DNA of 64,000 nt from Streptomyces qinglanensis (GTDB taxonomy: Bacteria > Actinomycetota > Actinomycetes > Streptomycetales > Streptomycetaceae): NCBI RefSeq assembly GCF_900111245.1, contig NZ_FOGO01000005.1, forward strand, positions 62,001 through 126,000, in the 5' to 3' direction. Position numbers and translations under genes: made by a program. Positions within the stretch are counted from its first letter, which is position 1; every line of letters starts with the position of its first letter. Below are positions 53,171 through 63,439 of this stretch, in pieces. The notes below the pieces were generated by a model, which saw only the letters and a list, made by a program, of their open reading frames with translations, was not told the origin of the DNA and made no database searches.

Positions 53171-54538
53171 TTACATGCGCTCGAAGGAGCGGTAGCGCTC
53201 CCAGTCCGTCACGGCGGTCTCGAAGGCCCGCTGTTCCACCCGGGCCATGTTGAGGTAGTGGTCGACCACTTCGCTGCCGAACGCCTCCCGCGCCGGTGCG
53301 CTCCCCTCCCACAGCTCGGCGGCCTCGCGCAGGGTGGTGGGGACGTGCGCGGCGTCACCGGTGTAGGCGTTGCCGGTGCAGGCGGCCGGGAGCTCCAGTG
53401 CGTTGTCGATGCCGTGCAGTCCCGCCGCGATCATTCCGGCGACGGCCAGGTAGGGGTTGACGTCGCCGCCCGGCACCCGGTTCTCCAGCCGGTGCCCCGC
53501 GCCGTGGCCGATGACGCGCAGCGCGCAGGTCCGGTTGTCGGGGCCCCAGGCGACGGCGGTGGGCGCGAAGGAGCCGGGCTGGAACCGCTTGTAGGAGTTG
53601 ATGTTCGGCGCGTACAGCAGCGTGAAGTCCCGCAGGGCCGCGAGCTGTCCGGCCAGGAAGTGCCGCATCAGGGGCGACATGCCGTGCTCGCCCTGCTCGT
53701 CGGCGAGGACGGGCCGCCCGTCCGCGTCGCGCAGCGAGAGGTGGATGTGGCAGGAGTTGCCCTCGCGCTCGTCGTACTTGGCCATGAAGGTGAGCGCGTG
53801 GCCCTGCTGGGCGGCGATCTCCTTGGCGCCCGTCTTGTAGATGACGTGCTGGTCGCAGGTGGTGAGCGCGTCCGCGTAGCGGAAGGCGATCTCGTGCTGG
53901 CCCAGATTGCACTCGCCCTTGGCCGACTCGACGACCATGCCCGCGGTCGCCATCTCGTTGCGGATGCGGCGCAGCAGCGGCTCGACGCGTCCGGTGCCGA
54001 GGATGGAATAGTCGACGTTGTACTGGTTGACCGGGGTCAGGCCCCGGTAGGCACTGTCCCACGCCTGCTCGTAGGTGTCCTGGAAGACCATGAACTCCAG
54101 TTCGGTGCCCACGTACGCCTGCCAGCCGCGCTCGGCGAGCCGGTCGAGCTGCCGCTGCAGGATCTGCCGGGGCGAGGCGACGACGGGGCTGCCGTCGTGC
54201 CACGCGAGGTCGGCGGTGAGCAGCGCGGTGCCGGGGTTCCAGGGGACGCGGCGCAGCGTGCCGGTGTCGCCGTGCATGGCGAAGTCCCCGTAGCCGTGCT
54301 CCCAGGAGGACATCTCGTAGCCGTCCACGGTGTTCAGCTCGACGTCGACGGCGAGCAGGTAGTTGCAGCCCTCGCTGCCGCCGTCGAGCACGTGCTCCAG
54401 GAAGTAGGGGGCGGCGAACCGCTTTCCCTGGAGGCGGCCTTGCATGTCGGTGAAGGCCAGGACGACGGTGTCGATCTCGCCCGCCTCGACGAGTCTCCTC
54501 AGCTCGGAGACGGCGAGCGGTGGTGTGCGGTCTGCCAC
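53171..54538 (-). CDS. glnA4: glutamine synthetase family gamma-glutamylamide synthetase (GlnA4/PuuA-like)
   Basis: A 455-residue type I GS-like ligase: a beta-grasp N-terminus, GTELEFMVF, NCHIHL-like SCHIHLSLRD, and the ATP/Glu residues TCALRVIGHGAG. The adenylylation motif NLYDLP is absent (NAYTGD occurs there). Such enzymes join glutamate to ethanolamine or polyamines. Position next to pheST/infC matches S. coelicolor glnA4 (SCO1613), reported to make gamma-glutamylethanolamide. The substrate is inferred from that synteny. GTG 54538 has aggagg seven bases upstream. Confidence 0.88.
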   Translation of the reverse strand: MADRTPPLAVSELRRLVEAGEIDTVVLAFTDMQGRLQGKRFAAPYFLEHVLDGGSEGCNYLLAVDVELNTVDGYEMSSWEHGYGDFAMHGDTGTLRRVPWNPGTALLTADLAWHDGSPVVASPRQILQRQLDRLAERGWQAYVGTELEFMVFQDTYEQAWDSAYRGLTPVNQYNVDYSILGTGRVEPLLRRIRNEMATAGMVVESAKGECNLGQHEIAFRYADALTTCDQHVIYKTGAKEIAAQQGHALTFMAKYDEREGNSCHIHLSLRDADGRPVLADEQGEHGMSPLMRHFLAGQLAALRDFTLLYAPNINSYKRFQPGSFAPTAVAWGPDNRTCALRVIGHGAGHRLENRVPGGDVNPYLAVAGMIAAGLHGIDNALELPAACTGNAYTGDAAHVPTTLREAAELWEGSAPAREAFGSEVVDHYLNMARVEQRAFETAVTDWERYRSFERM

Positions 54539-54570
54539 GGGTGGGCCTCCTGTCGGTCCGCGGAAGCCAT

Positions 54571-54590
54571 AAGGTAGCCGTGCATACCTT
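54571..54590. promoter_or_regulatory. putative operator between the synthetase and regulator genes
   Basis: AAGGTA (54571-54576) and TACCTT (54585-54590) form an inverted repeat. In reverse it reads AAGGTATGC-N6-ACCTT, and nearly the same site recurs at 55457-55476 before the permease. Confidence 0.6.
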
Positions 54591-54628
54591 TGAAACGGAA
54601 GAGGGTCACCGGAAAGGAAGAGGGTGCG

Positions 54629-55357
54629 ATGCCGGAGGACGACAGACTCGCCACGGTGCTGCGTACCGTACACGCGGGCAACGGGTTCGAAGAGGCGCTG
54701 GAGCAGATCCTGCAGATCGTCCGCCTGGGCCTGGTCGCCGAGGGCGAGCGGCTGCCCGCCGAACGCGAACTGGCCGAGCGGCTCGGGATCAGCCGCGTCA
54801 CCCTGCGCGAGGTGCTGAAGGTGCTCGCGGAGCAGGGCGTGGTGGCCAGCCGGCGCGGCCGGTACGGCGGCACCTTCGTCCTCCCGCAGCCGGCCGCCGA
54901 GGGGAACGGCGCCGGGCCGGACGAGGTGCGGCTGCCCGCCGGGGCGCCGGAGCTGGCGGACACCCTCGTCTTCCGGGAAGTGCTGGAGGCGGGCGCCGCG
55001 GAGGTGTGCGCCACCCGCGGCCTGTCCGCGGCGGAGGCGGCCCGGCTCCGGGAGGCGCTGGACGCCACCCGCGAGGCGGCGCTCCAGGACTACCGGCGGC
55101 AGGACACGCTGCTGCACCTCACCCTGGTCGAGCTGGCCGGCTCCCCGTCGTTGACCGCCCGGTACGCCGCCGTACGGGCCAAGCTGAACGAGCTGCTCAA
55201 CCACATCCCGCTGCTGGTCCGGAACCTGGAGCACGCCCAGCAGCAGCACGCGGCACTGGTCGCCGCCGTCCTGGAGGGGGACAGCGAGGGGGCCCGCGCC
55301 ATCGCCCGCGAGCACTGCGCGGGGACGGCCTCGCTGCTGCGGGGCTTCCTGACCTGA
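54629..55357 (+). CDS. FadR-type GntR regulator (EpuRII-like)
   Basis: A 242-residue regulator with a GntR winged helix (RLPAERELAERLGISRVTLR, residues 45-65, then EVLKVLAEQGVVASRRGRYG) and an FCD effector domain. ATG 54629 follows ggaaagg. It is divergent from the GlnA4 operon and probably represses both it and the permease. In S. coelicolor the neighbour of glnA4 (SCO1614) is called EpuRII; the match is by synteny. Confidence 0.9.
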   Translation: MPEDDRLATVLRTVHAGNGFEEALEQILQIVRLGLVAEGERLPAERELAERLGISRVTLREVLKVLAEQGVVASRRGRYGGTFVLPQPAAEGNGAGPDEVRLPAGAPELADTLVFREVLEAGAAEVCATRGLSAAEAARLREALDATREAALQDYRRQDTLLHLTLVELAGSPSLTARYAAVRAKLNELLNHIPLLVRNLEHAQQQHAALVAAVLEGDSEGARAIAREHCAGTASLLRGFLT

Positions 55358-55456
55358 GGCGCCCCCGGTGGCGGAATGCCCGGTGTGCCCCGCGATGCCG
55401 CCGGCGGTTACCGCAGCTTCACGCAGGGGGGTTGCGCACGGCCGCCTCCGGCCACA

Positions 55457-55476
55457 AAGGTATGCCAGCACACCAA
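55457..55476 (+). promoter_or_regulatory. second copy of the putative operator before the permease
   Basis: AAGGTATGC (55457-55465), six bases, then ACC (55472-55474) match the site at 54571-54590 (12 of the 12 core positions). Lies 24 bases before the permease start. Confidence 0.55.
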
Positions 55477-55500
55477 TGGCTCACCGCAGGAGTGTGGCAC

Positions 55501-56964
<1,464 letters not shown>

Positions 56965-56976
56965 CCAGTCCCGCGT

Positions 56977-57029
56977 CGCGCCCGTCCGGTGCGCTCCGGT
57001 CCACGGCCGGACCGCACCGGGCGGGCGCG
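56977..57029 (+). terminator. terminator after the permease
   Basis: Arms 56977-56992 and 57014-57029 pair except for one T-G wobble, 13 bases after the permease stop. Confidence 0.65.
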
Positions 57030-57067
57030 GCCCCGTCCGCACCGCCCTCGTACGGGCGTCCGGTGTC

Positions 57068-57150
57068 CGTCCCCCGGAACCCGGCCGAGAACCCCGGCCG
57101 GAACCCGGCCGAGGAACCCGGCCGAAGAACACAGCGAAGAACACAGCCCT
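57068..57150. repeat. imperfect tandem repeat of a cccggccg(a/g)aa unit
   Basis: Units gaacccggccgagaac and variants repeat about five times, followed by two copies of aagaacacagcg. It is in the leader of the gamma-glutamyl hydrolase. Confidence 0.6.
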
Positions 57151-57162
57151 CAGGAGAGACCC

Positions 57163-57882
57163 GTGGCACCACCCCTCATCGGCATCACGACCTATCTGGA
57201 ATCGTCGGCACGCTGGGGCGACTGGCACCTGCCCGCCGCACTGCTGCCCGCCTCCTACCACCGGATGGCGCAGCGCGCGGGAGCCCGCGCCGTACTGCTC
57301 CCGCCCGACGAGGACCCGGACGCGGCGGCCGACACGCTCTCCCGGCTGGACGGCCTGGTCACCGCGGGCGGTCCGGACGTCGACCCGGCCCGCTACGGCG
57401 CCGGACGCGAGCCGCACACCGGCCCCGGGTATCCCGGGCGTGACGCCTGGGAACTGGCCCTCACCCGGGAGGCACTGGCCCGGCGCGTGCCACTCCTGGC
57501 GATCTGCCGGGGCATGCAGATCCTCAACGTGGCCCGGGGCGGCACCCTCGTCCAGCACCTGCCCACCACGGCGGCCCACCGCGGCGCCCCCGGCGTCTTC
57601 ACCCCCCACGAGGTCGCACCGGTCCCGGGCACGCTGCTCGCCAAGGTGCTGGAGGAGGAACCGGCCGTGGCCGTGCCGACCTACCACCACCAGGCGGTGG
57701 ACACGCTCGGCGAGGGCCTGGCCGGCACCGCGCACGCCCTGCACGACGGGACCGTGGAGGCCCTCGAACTCCCGGACGCCGACCACTTCGTACTCGGCGT
57801 CCAGTGGCACCCGGAGGCGGGTGACGATCTCAGGCTGATGTCGGCGCTCACCGCGGCGGCCGCGGGCGGCCTCAACCGGTGA
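57163..57882 (+). CDS. gamma-glutamyl-amine/GABA hydrolase (class I GATase-like, PuuD type)
   Basis: A 239-residue C26 hydrolase: LVTAGGPDVDPARYG, the nucleophile Cys in LAICRGMQILN and the His-Glu pair in GVQWHPEAG. PuuD-type enzymes remove glutamate from gamma-glutamyl products. GTG 57163 follows caggaga. It is in line with the permease and completes the glutamylation cycle. Confidence 0.93.
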   Translation: MAPPLIGITTYLESSARWGDWHLPAALLPASYHRMAQRAGARAVLLPPDEDPDAAADTLSRLDGLVTAGGPDVDPARYGAGREPHTGPGYPGRDAWELALTREALARRVPLLAICRGMQILNVARGGTLVQHLPTTAAHRGAPGVFTPHEVAPVPGTLLAKVLEEEPAVAVPTYHHQAVDTLGEGLAGTAHALHDGTVEALELPDADHFVLGVQWHPEAGDDLRLMSALTAAAAGGLNR

Positions 57883-58792
57883 GGGCCAGCAGTTGACGGG
57901 CGGGCCCCGCCGGCCGGGCGCCGCGTGGCCAGACCGCCCGCAGCTCCCGGCTCAGCCCGGGGCCCTCCACCGCGACCTCGATCAGCCGCCGCGCGGCCAG
58001 CTCCTCCCCCACCGCCAGCTCGCTGAGCACGGCCGGGCCCGCGCCGCTGACGGCGGCGGCCTTGACGGCCGTGGTGGAGGCCAGCTCCAGCAGCGGCGGG
58101 CCGAGCCCGCCGTGTGCTTCGAGCGCGGCGTCCAGGACCTGCCGGGTACCGGAGCCGGGCTCGCGCAGCACCAGCCCGGTGGCGGCCAGTTCGCGCAGCG
58201 GGACCGGTCTGCGGCGCCGGGTCCACGGATGCCCGGGAGCCGCGACGACGAGCAGCCGGTCGTGCCCGATGACGGTGCCGTCCAGGCCCGGCGGCACCCC
58301 CAGCCCCTCCACGAAGCCCAGGTCCGCCTCCGCGTCCAGAACCGTGCGGGCCACGGCCGCACTGTTGCCGGCGCGCAACCGCACCGCGGTGTCCGGCCGC
58401 TGGGCACGCAGCGCGATCAGCCATCCGGGCAGCAGATACTCGGCGATCGTCATGGAAGCGGCGACGGTGAGCCGGGAGTCGCGCCGGTCGCGCAGCGCAC
58501 CGACGCCCGCGTCGAAGGACTCGGCGGACTCCACGATGCGCCGGGCCCAGTCGGTGACCAGCACACCGGCCGCGGTCAGCCGCGAGCCCCTGGGCGAGCG
58601 CTCCAGCAGGGTGACGCCGAGCATCCGCTCCATGGAGCGCAGCCGGCCGCTGGCGGCGGGCTGGCTGATCCCCGTCTCGCGCGCCGCGCGGCCCAGGCTT
58701 CCCAGCCGGGCGACGGCCAGCAGCAGCTCCAGCGCTCCCAGATCCGGGACCCGGTGGGCCAGACCGCCGGACACACCCTCCCTTTCGCTCAT
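57872..58792 (-). CDS. LysR family regulator
   Basis: A 306-residue LTTR: ELLLAVARLGSLGRAARETG, ISQPAASGRLRSME is the recognition helix; a periplasmic-binding-like effector domain follows. TAAGCT lies six bases before ATG 58792 (leaderless). It is divergent from the TDT transporter. The last 11 bases overlap the convergent hydrolase gene. It probably controls the transporter. Confidence 0.93.
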   Translation of the reverse strand: MSEREGVSGGLAHRVPDLGALELLLAVARLGSLGRAARETGISQPAASGRLRSMERMLGVTLLERSPRGSRLTAAGVLVTDWARRIVESAESFDAGVGALRDRRDSRLTVAASMTIAEYLLPGWLIALRAQRPDTAVRLRAGNSAAVARTVLDAEADLGFVEGLGVPPGLDGTVIGHDRLLVVAAPGHPWTRRRRPVPLRELAATGLVLREPGSGTRQVLDAALEAHGGLGPPLLELASTTAVKAAAVSGAGPAVLSELAVGEELAARRLIEVAVEGPGLSRELRAVWPRGARPAGPARQLLALTG

Positions 58793-58862
58793 AGGGTCAG
58801 CTTATGTGCCCATAGGTGCACGGCCCCTTCTGCCCGGCCCCGCACCGGAGGAGCGTGGCCGC
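58793..58862. promoter_or_regulatory. LysR/TDT intergenic region
   Basis: TAAGCT (58804-58799, minus strand) serves the regulator. Two catagg motifs (58790-58795 and 58811-58816) are 21 bases apart and may be LysR contacts. A ggagg site precedes the transporter. Confidence 0.45.
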
Positions 58863-60008
58863 ATGACCGCATCCGCGCACGCCACCGCCGGGACCGACGC
58901 CCCCGGCCCGGCCCCCGCAGCACCGGCCGCAGCCGAACCCGCACCCGGTCCGCGGCTGCGGGCCCTGGGCCCGAACTGGTACGCGGCGGTGATGGGGACC
59001 GCCATCGTGGCCACCGCCGGAACGGTGCTGCCCCTGCACCCGCCGCGCCCCCTGCTGGACGGCGTCTGGGCGCTGGCCGCGGCGGCGCTGGCGGCACTGC
59101 TGGTGGCCCGCGGAGCACACTGGCTGCGCCACCGCGACTGCGCCCGCGCCCACCTGCTCGACCCCGCCGTCGCCCCGTTCTACGGCTGCCTGGCGATGGC
59201 GCTGCTGGCGGTCGGGGGCGGCGCGCTGGCGCTGGACGTCCCCGGGGCCGCGGGGCTCGACGCGGCGCTGTGGACGTCCGGGACGGCGGTCGGGCTGGTC
59301 ACCGCAGTGGCCGTGCCGTATCTGATGATCACCCGGCACCGGGTGGAGCAGGGCAGCGCCGCCCCGGCCTGGCTGCTGCCGGTGGTGGCCCCGATGGTCT
59401 CCGCCGCGCTCGGCCCGCCGCTGGCCGCACACCTGCCCGCCGGCCCGGCGCGGCAGACCCTGCTGCTGGGCTCCTTCGCGCTCTTCGGGGCGAGCCTGCT
59501 GGCGACGCTGCTGCTCCTGCCGCTGATCCTCTCCCGGCTGCTGCACCACGGCCCGCTCCCGGCGGCGCTGACGCCCTCGCTCTTCCTGGTGCTCGGGCCG
59601 CTGGGGCAGTCCACGACCGCGCTCGGCAACCTCGCGGACGCACAGCCGGGCACGTTCGGGGCGCTGTCGGTGCTCTACGGCGTACCGGTGCTCGGCTTCG
59701 CCCTGCTGTGGCTCGCGCTGTCGTCGGCGCTGGTGGTGCGCGCCGCACGCCGGGGCATGCCGTTCACGCTGACCTGGTGGGCGTTCACCTTCCCGGTCGG
59801 CACCTGTGTCACGGGAGCCGCTGCGGTGTGGCGGCACACCGCAGCGGCCGCGTTCGGCTGGCTGGCGGTGGGCCTCTACGCGCTGCTGGTGGCCGCCTGG
59901 GCGGCCGCGGCCGTCCGCACGGTACGCGGACTCCTCAGCGGAGCGCTGCTCGCAGCGCCGCACCGAGCACCTGCGGCGCCCGCACCAGCGACGGCCCGTA
60001 CCAGGTGA
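58863..60008 (+). CDS. TDT family (tellurite-resistance/dicarboxylate) transporter
   Basis: A 381-residue protein with ten hydrophobic helices. It starts with a Pro/Ala-rich tail, then LGPNWYAAVMGTAIVATAG, the TDT/SLAC1-like N-terminal signature, and later FTFPVGTCVTGAAAV. The family moves dicarboxylates, sulfite or anions. A cggaggag ribosome site precedes ATG 58863. Its 3' end overlaps the convergent binding-protein gene by 74 bases. Confidence 0.9.
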   Translation: MTASAHATAGTDAPGPAPAAPAAAEPAPGPRLRALGPNWYAAVMGTAIVATAGTVLPLHPPRPLLDGVWALAAAALAALLVARGAHWLRHRDCARAHLLDPAVAPFYGCLAMALLAVGGGALALDVPGAAGLDAALWTSGTAVGLVTAVAVPYLMITRHRVEQGSAAPAWLLPVVAPMVSAALGPPLAAHLPAGPARQTLLLGSFALFGASLLATLLLLPLILSRLLHHGPLPAALTPSLFLVLGPLGQSTTALGNLADAQPGTFGALSVLYGVPVLGFALLWLALSSALVVRAARRGMPFTLTWWAFTFPVGTCVTGAAAVWRHTAAAAFGWLAVGLYALLVAAWAAAAVRTVRGLLSGALLAAPHRAPAAPAPATARTR

Positions 60009-60663
60009 GGTGGCGGCCGCTGCACAGCGCGGCCGGTGTCCCCGGGAACGCCTCGGGCCCGTCCTCGGCGGTGAACCGGTAGGGCTCGTCCGGCAGGACG
60101 ACCACCTCGGCACGCCCCGGCGCGGACAGCTCCGCGAGCGGCACCCGCGGATAGCGCTCCTCGTGCCCGGCGTAGCGATTGCGCACCCCGAGGTGGGCCA
60201 GCAGATCACCGGCGAAGGTGTCGCGGCCCAGCACCATCCACGGCTTGCGCCACACCGGTACGACGGCGCGGACGTCGAATTCGGCCCGCGCCCGGGCCCA
60301 GGCTTCCTCGGCCTCGTCGAGCCAGGTCGGGCGGGAGAGCCCGCAGCCCTGGGTGAGTACCCGGTGCAGTTCCGCGAAGCCCTGCTCCAGCGTCCGCACC
60401 TCGGTCACCAGGACCCGCAGCCCGGCCTCCCGCAGGGCCCGCAGGTCCGCGGGGCGGTTCTCCTCCTCGTTGGCGAGCACCAGGTCCGGAGCCAGCCCCG
60501 CGATGGCCGGGACGTCCGGGTTCTTGGTGCCGCGCACCCGGGTGACCGCCAGGTCCCCGGGGTGCGAGCACCAGTCGGTGGCCCCGACCAGGAGTCCGGG
60601 AGCGGTGGCCGCCACCGCCTCGGTGAGGGACGGCACGAGCGAGACAACGGACCTGCACGGCAT
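59935..60663 (-). CDS. cobalamin/metal-type helical-backbone binding protein
   Basis: A 242-residue protein of the BtuF/TroA-like group: SLVPSLTEAVAA, DWCSHPGDL, VRGTKNPDVPAIAGLAPDLV and a C-terminal YRFTAEDGPEAFPG. There is no signal peptide or lipobox, so it is probably cytosolic, unlike normal binding proteins. TAGGGT (60676-60671) is seven bases before ATG 60663. Ligand unknown. Confidence 0.87.
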   Translation of the reverse strand: MPCRSVVSLVPSLTEAVAATAPGLLVGATDWCSHPGDLAVTRVRGTKNPDVPAIAGLAPDLVLANEEENRPADLRALREAGLRVLVTEVRTLEQGFAELHRVLTQGCGLSRPTWLDEAEEAWARARAEFDVRAVVPVWRKPWMVLGRDTFAGDLLAHLGVRNRYAGHEERYPRVPLAELSAPGRAEVVVLPDEPYRFTAEDGPEAFPGTPAALCSGRHLTWYGPSLVRAPQVLGAALRAALR

Positions 60664-60814
60664 GTGCAGCACCCTATGCCGCCGCTCCGGCCGGCCCCCA
60701 CCCCCGCGGCCCGGCCCGCTTCCCCGGCGGGCCGCCGGCCTCCCGCACCCGGCGCACCGCGGCCGGACGCCGGGCGGCCGGCACCCGGCGGCACTCCTTC
60801 CGGCGAGCGGCCGC

Positions 60815-63439
60815 TCACTCGACGGGCGCCAGTTCGTCCTCCAGACCCGGGTGGGCGTCCAGCCACTTGCGGGCGGACTTCTTCTCCTTGCCCTTGCCCT
60901 TGCCGCCCTTCTGGACGGCCGCCTCCAGAGAGCCGAGGTCCTGCTCGGACATGGTGAAATCCTTCAGCCAGCCGTACAGCTCGGGGAAGTCCTCCTTGAA
61001 CCCCTTCCGCGCGGTGACGTGGATGTGGTCGCCCTTGCCCCAGGCGCCCTTGGGGTCCTTGAGCTTCTTCATCGGGTACGTGCTGTAGACCCAGTGCGGC
61101 GTCCAGGTGGTGGCCAGCACCGGCTTCTTCCGCGCCACGGCGCGGTCCACGGCCGAGAGCATGGAGGAGGTGCTGGAGGAGACCACCTGGTACTCGCCCT
61201 CCAGGCCGTACGCCTTGAGGACCTTGTCCTTGAGGATCTTCATCTCGCCCGCGCTGGACTCGATCCCGATGATCTTCCCGTCGAACTCCTTGCCACGCCC
61301 CTTGAGATCCGCCAGCGAGTCGACGCCCTTGACGTAGGAGGGCACGGACAGCTCCAGCGAGGTGGGACCGTACCAGGAACCGACGTCGGTGAGGCGGTCC
61401 CGGTACTTGCGCCAGTACTGCTCGTGGGTCGTGGGCAGCCAGGCGTCCGTCTGGAAGTCGATCCGGCCCTGGGCCATGGCGGTGAACAGCGGACCGGGGT
61501 CGAGCTGCTCGACCTTCGGCTTGTAGCCGCGGTCCTCCAGGATGTTCTCCCACAGGTAGGTGGTCGCGACCGCCTCGTCCCAGGGGAAGTAGGCCATGCT
61601 GACCGACTTCCCCGCGTCCTTGCCCCGCTTCTTCTCACCGCCGGGCACCGGCACCATCTTGTCCAGGAACCCGGGGCGGGCGTTCAGCCACTTGGCGGCG
61701 GCCTGCTGCTCCCGGCCCTTGGAGGCGTCCTGGATGGCGGTCTCCAGCGAGGTGAGCTGCTGCTCCGTCAGATGGAAGTTCTTCAGCCAGCGGGCCACGA
61801 CCGGGTCGTCCTGGGCGAAGCCCTTGCGGGCGACGTTGTAGAGCTTCTCCCCCTTGCCGAAGGCGCCCTTGGGGTCCTTGAGCTTGGTCAGCTCGTATTT
61901 GTCGTACGCCCAGTGCGGGGACCAGAGTGTGACGACGACCGGCTGCTTCTGCTGGATGGAGCGCTTCAGTTCGGCCAGCATCGAGGAGGTGCCGGAGGAG
62001 ACCACCTTGTACTCGCCCTCCAGGCCGTACGCCTTGAGGACCTTGTCCTTGAGGATCTTCATCTCGCCCGCGCTGGACTCGATCCCGATGATCTTCCCGT
62101 CGAACTCCTTGCCGCGCCCCTTGAGGTCCGCCAGGGACCGCACGCCCTTGACGTAGGAGGGCACGGTCAGCTCCAGCGAGGTGGGGCCGTACCAGGAGCC
62201 CAGCTTCTCCAGCTCGGAGCCGTACTTGTCCCAGTACTGCTGGTGCGTGGTGGGCAGCCAGGCGTCCGTCTGGAAGTCGGTCTCTCCCTGCGCGAGGGAG
62301 GTGTAGAGCGGGCCCGGGTCGAGCTGCTTGAGCTGGGGACGGTAGCCGCGCTGCTCCAGCGCCTCCTTCCACAGATAGGAGGTGGCGATGGCCTCGTCCC
62401 ACGGGATGTACCCCATCTTCAGCTGCTTGCCCTTGCCCACGTCGGTGCCACCGGCGGACGGCGCGGAGGAGCCGGACTCGGCCAGGCTCAGCCCGCCCGC
62501 CGCCAGCGCCAGTGCCAGGACGCCCGCGAGCGCGGCGACCGTGCTCGGCCGGTAGCGGACGAACCGCATCCGGCCCATCATGGCGGCGGTCCGGGCCGCT
62601 GCGCGGCGGCCGAGCGGGGAGACGCGCATGCTGAGGGCGCCGGTCATCCGGTCCAGGTAGATGGCGAGGATGACGACGGCGATGCCGGCCTCGACGCCGA
62701 GGCCGATCTGGACCTGGGTGACGGCGGCGTAGATGCGCTCCCCGAGCCCCGGTGCTCCGGCCAGACCGGCGATGACGACCATCGACAGGGCCAGCATGAT
62801 GACCTGGTTGATCCCGGCCATGACGGTCGGCAGCGCGAGCGGGAACTGCACCCGGGTGAGGGTCTGCCGCGGACCGGTGCCGAACGCGTCGGCGGCCTCC
62901 ACCAGCTCGCTGTCGACCTGCCGGATGCCCAGCTCGGTCATCCGGACACCCGGCGGCATCGCGAAGATGATCGTCGCCAGCAGGCCGGGAGTGGTGCCGA
63001 CGGAGAAGAAGATCACGCCGGGGATGAGGTAGACGAAGGCGGGCATCGTCTGCATCACGTCGAGTACCGGGCGCACGGCGGCGCTGACCGCCTTCTTGCG
63101 CGCTGCCAGGATGCCGATCGGTACCGCGAAGAAGATGGTGATGACCGCGGCGGCCAGGACGAGCGACAGCGTGGACATCGCGTCGTCCCACAGCCCGAAG
63201 GAGTCGATCAGCACGAAGCCGCCGAAGGCGACGACGCCCGCGAGGAGTCCGCGCAGCCAGAAAGCGATGACGGCGAAGATCCCGGCCAGCAGCAGCGGCT
63301 CGACGCTGCTGAGGATCATGTTGATGCCGTCGTAGAGGCCGGTCAGCACCGTGTTGATGGCATCGAACAGCCAGCTCAGATGGGTCTGCAGCCAGTCGAC
63401 GGCGCTCTCGGCCCAGTTGCCCGGATGGAATTCAGGCAT
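60815..63439 (-). CDS. glycine-betaine ABC permease fused to two tandem substrate-binding domains
   Basis: An 874-residue fusion: permease domain residues 50-285 with about six helices and the EAA-like [19 protein letters not shown] loop, a further helix at 310-325, then two OpuAC-type binding domains (about 330-595 and 605-870). Each has a GY(I/F)[13 protein letters not shown] and SPHW/TPHW betaine-cage region. The two share near-identical DNA segments. It overlaps the ATPase stop by eight bases. Such fusions import osmoprotectants. Confidence 0.93.
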   Translation of the reverse strand: MPEFHPGNWAESAVDWLQTHLSWLFDAINTVLTGLYDGINMILSSVEPLLLAGIFAVIAFWLRGLLAGVVAFGGFVLIDSFGLWDDAMSTLSLVLAAAVITIFFAVPIGILAARKKAVSAAVRPVLDVMQTMPAFVYLIPGVIFFSVGTTPGLLATIIFAMPPGVRMTELGIRQVDSELVEAADAFGTGPRQTLTRVQFPLALPTVMAGINQVIMLALSMVVIAGLAGAPGLGERIYAAVTQVQIGLGVEAGIAVVILAIYLDRMTGALSMRVSPLGRRAAARTAAMMGRMRFVRYRPSTVAALAGVLALALAAGGLSLAESGSSAPSAGGTDVGKGKQLKMGYIPWDEAIATSYLWKEALEQRGYRPQLKQLDPGPLYTSLAQGETDFQTDAWLPTTHQQYWDKYGSELEKLGSWYGPTSLELTVPSYVKGVRSLADLKGRGKEFDGKIIGIESSAGEMKILKDKVLKAYGLEGEYKVVSSGTSSMLAELKRSIQQKQPVVVTLWSPHWAYDKYELTKLKDPKGAFGKGEKLYNVARKGFAQDDPVVARWLKNFHLTEQQLTSLETAIQDASKGREQQAAAKWLNARPGFLDKMVPVPGGEKKRGKDAGKSVSMAYFPWDEAVATTYLWENILEDRGYKPKVEQLDPGPLFTAMAQGRIDFQTDAWLPTTHEQYWRKYRDRLTDVGSWYGPTSLELSVPSYVKGVDSLADLKGRGKEFDGKIIGIESSAGEMKILKDKVLKAYGLEGEYQVVSSSTSSMLSAVDRAVARKKPVLATTWTPHWVYSTYPMKKLKDPKGAWGKGDHIHVTARKGFKEDFPELYGWLKDFTMSEQDLGSLEAAVQKGGKGKGKEKKSARKWLDAHPGLEDELAPVE
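61190..61294. repeat. 105-base exact repeat, copy 2
   Basis: Identical to 62009-62113; lies in the second binding domain. Offset 819 bases equals 273 codons, the size of one domain. Confidence 0.9.
62009..62113. repeat. 105-base exact repeat, copy 1
   Basis: Identical to 61190-61294; encodes the LEGEY...[15 protein letters not shown] part of the first binding domain. Identity at third positions suggests recent gene conversion. Confidence 0.9.

Noticed and set aside
54571..54590. Reading the AAGGTA palindrome as a transcription terminator
   Set aside because: It lies between divergent starts, where a terminator makes no sense; a second copy before the permease favours an operator.
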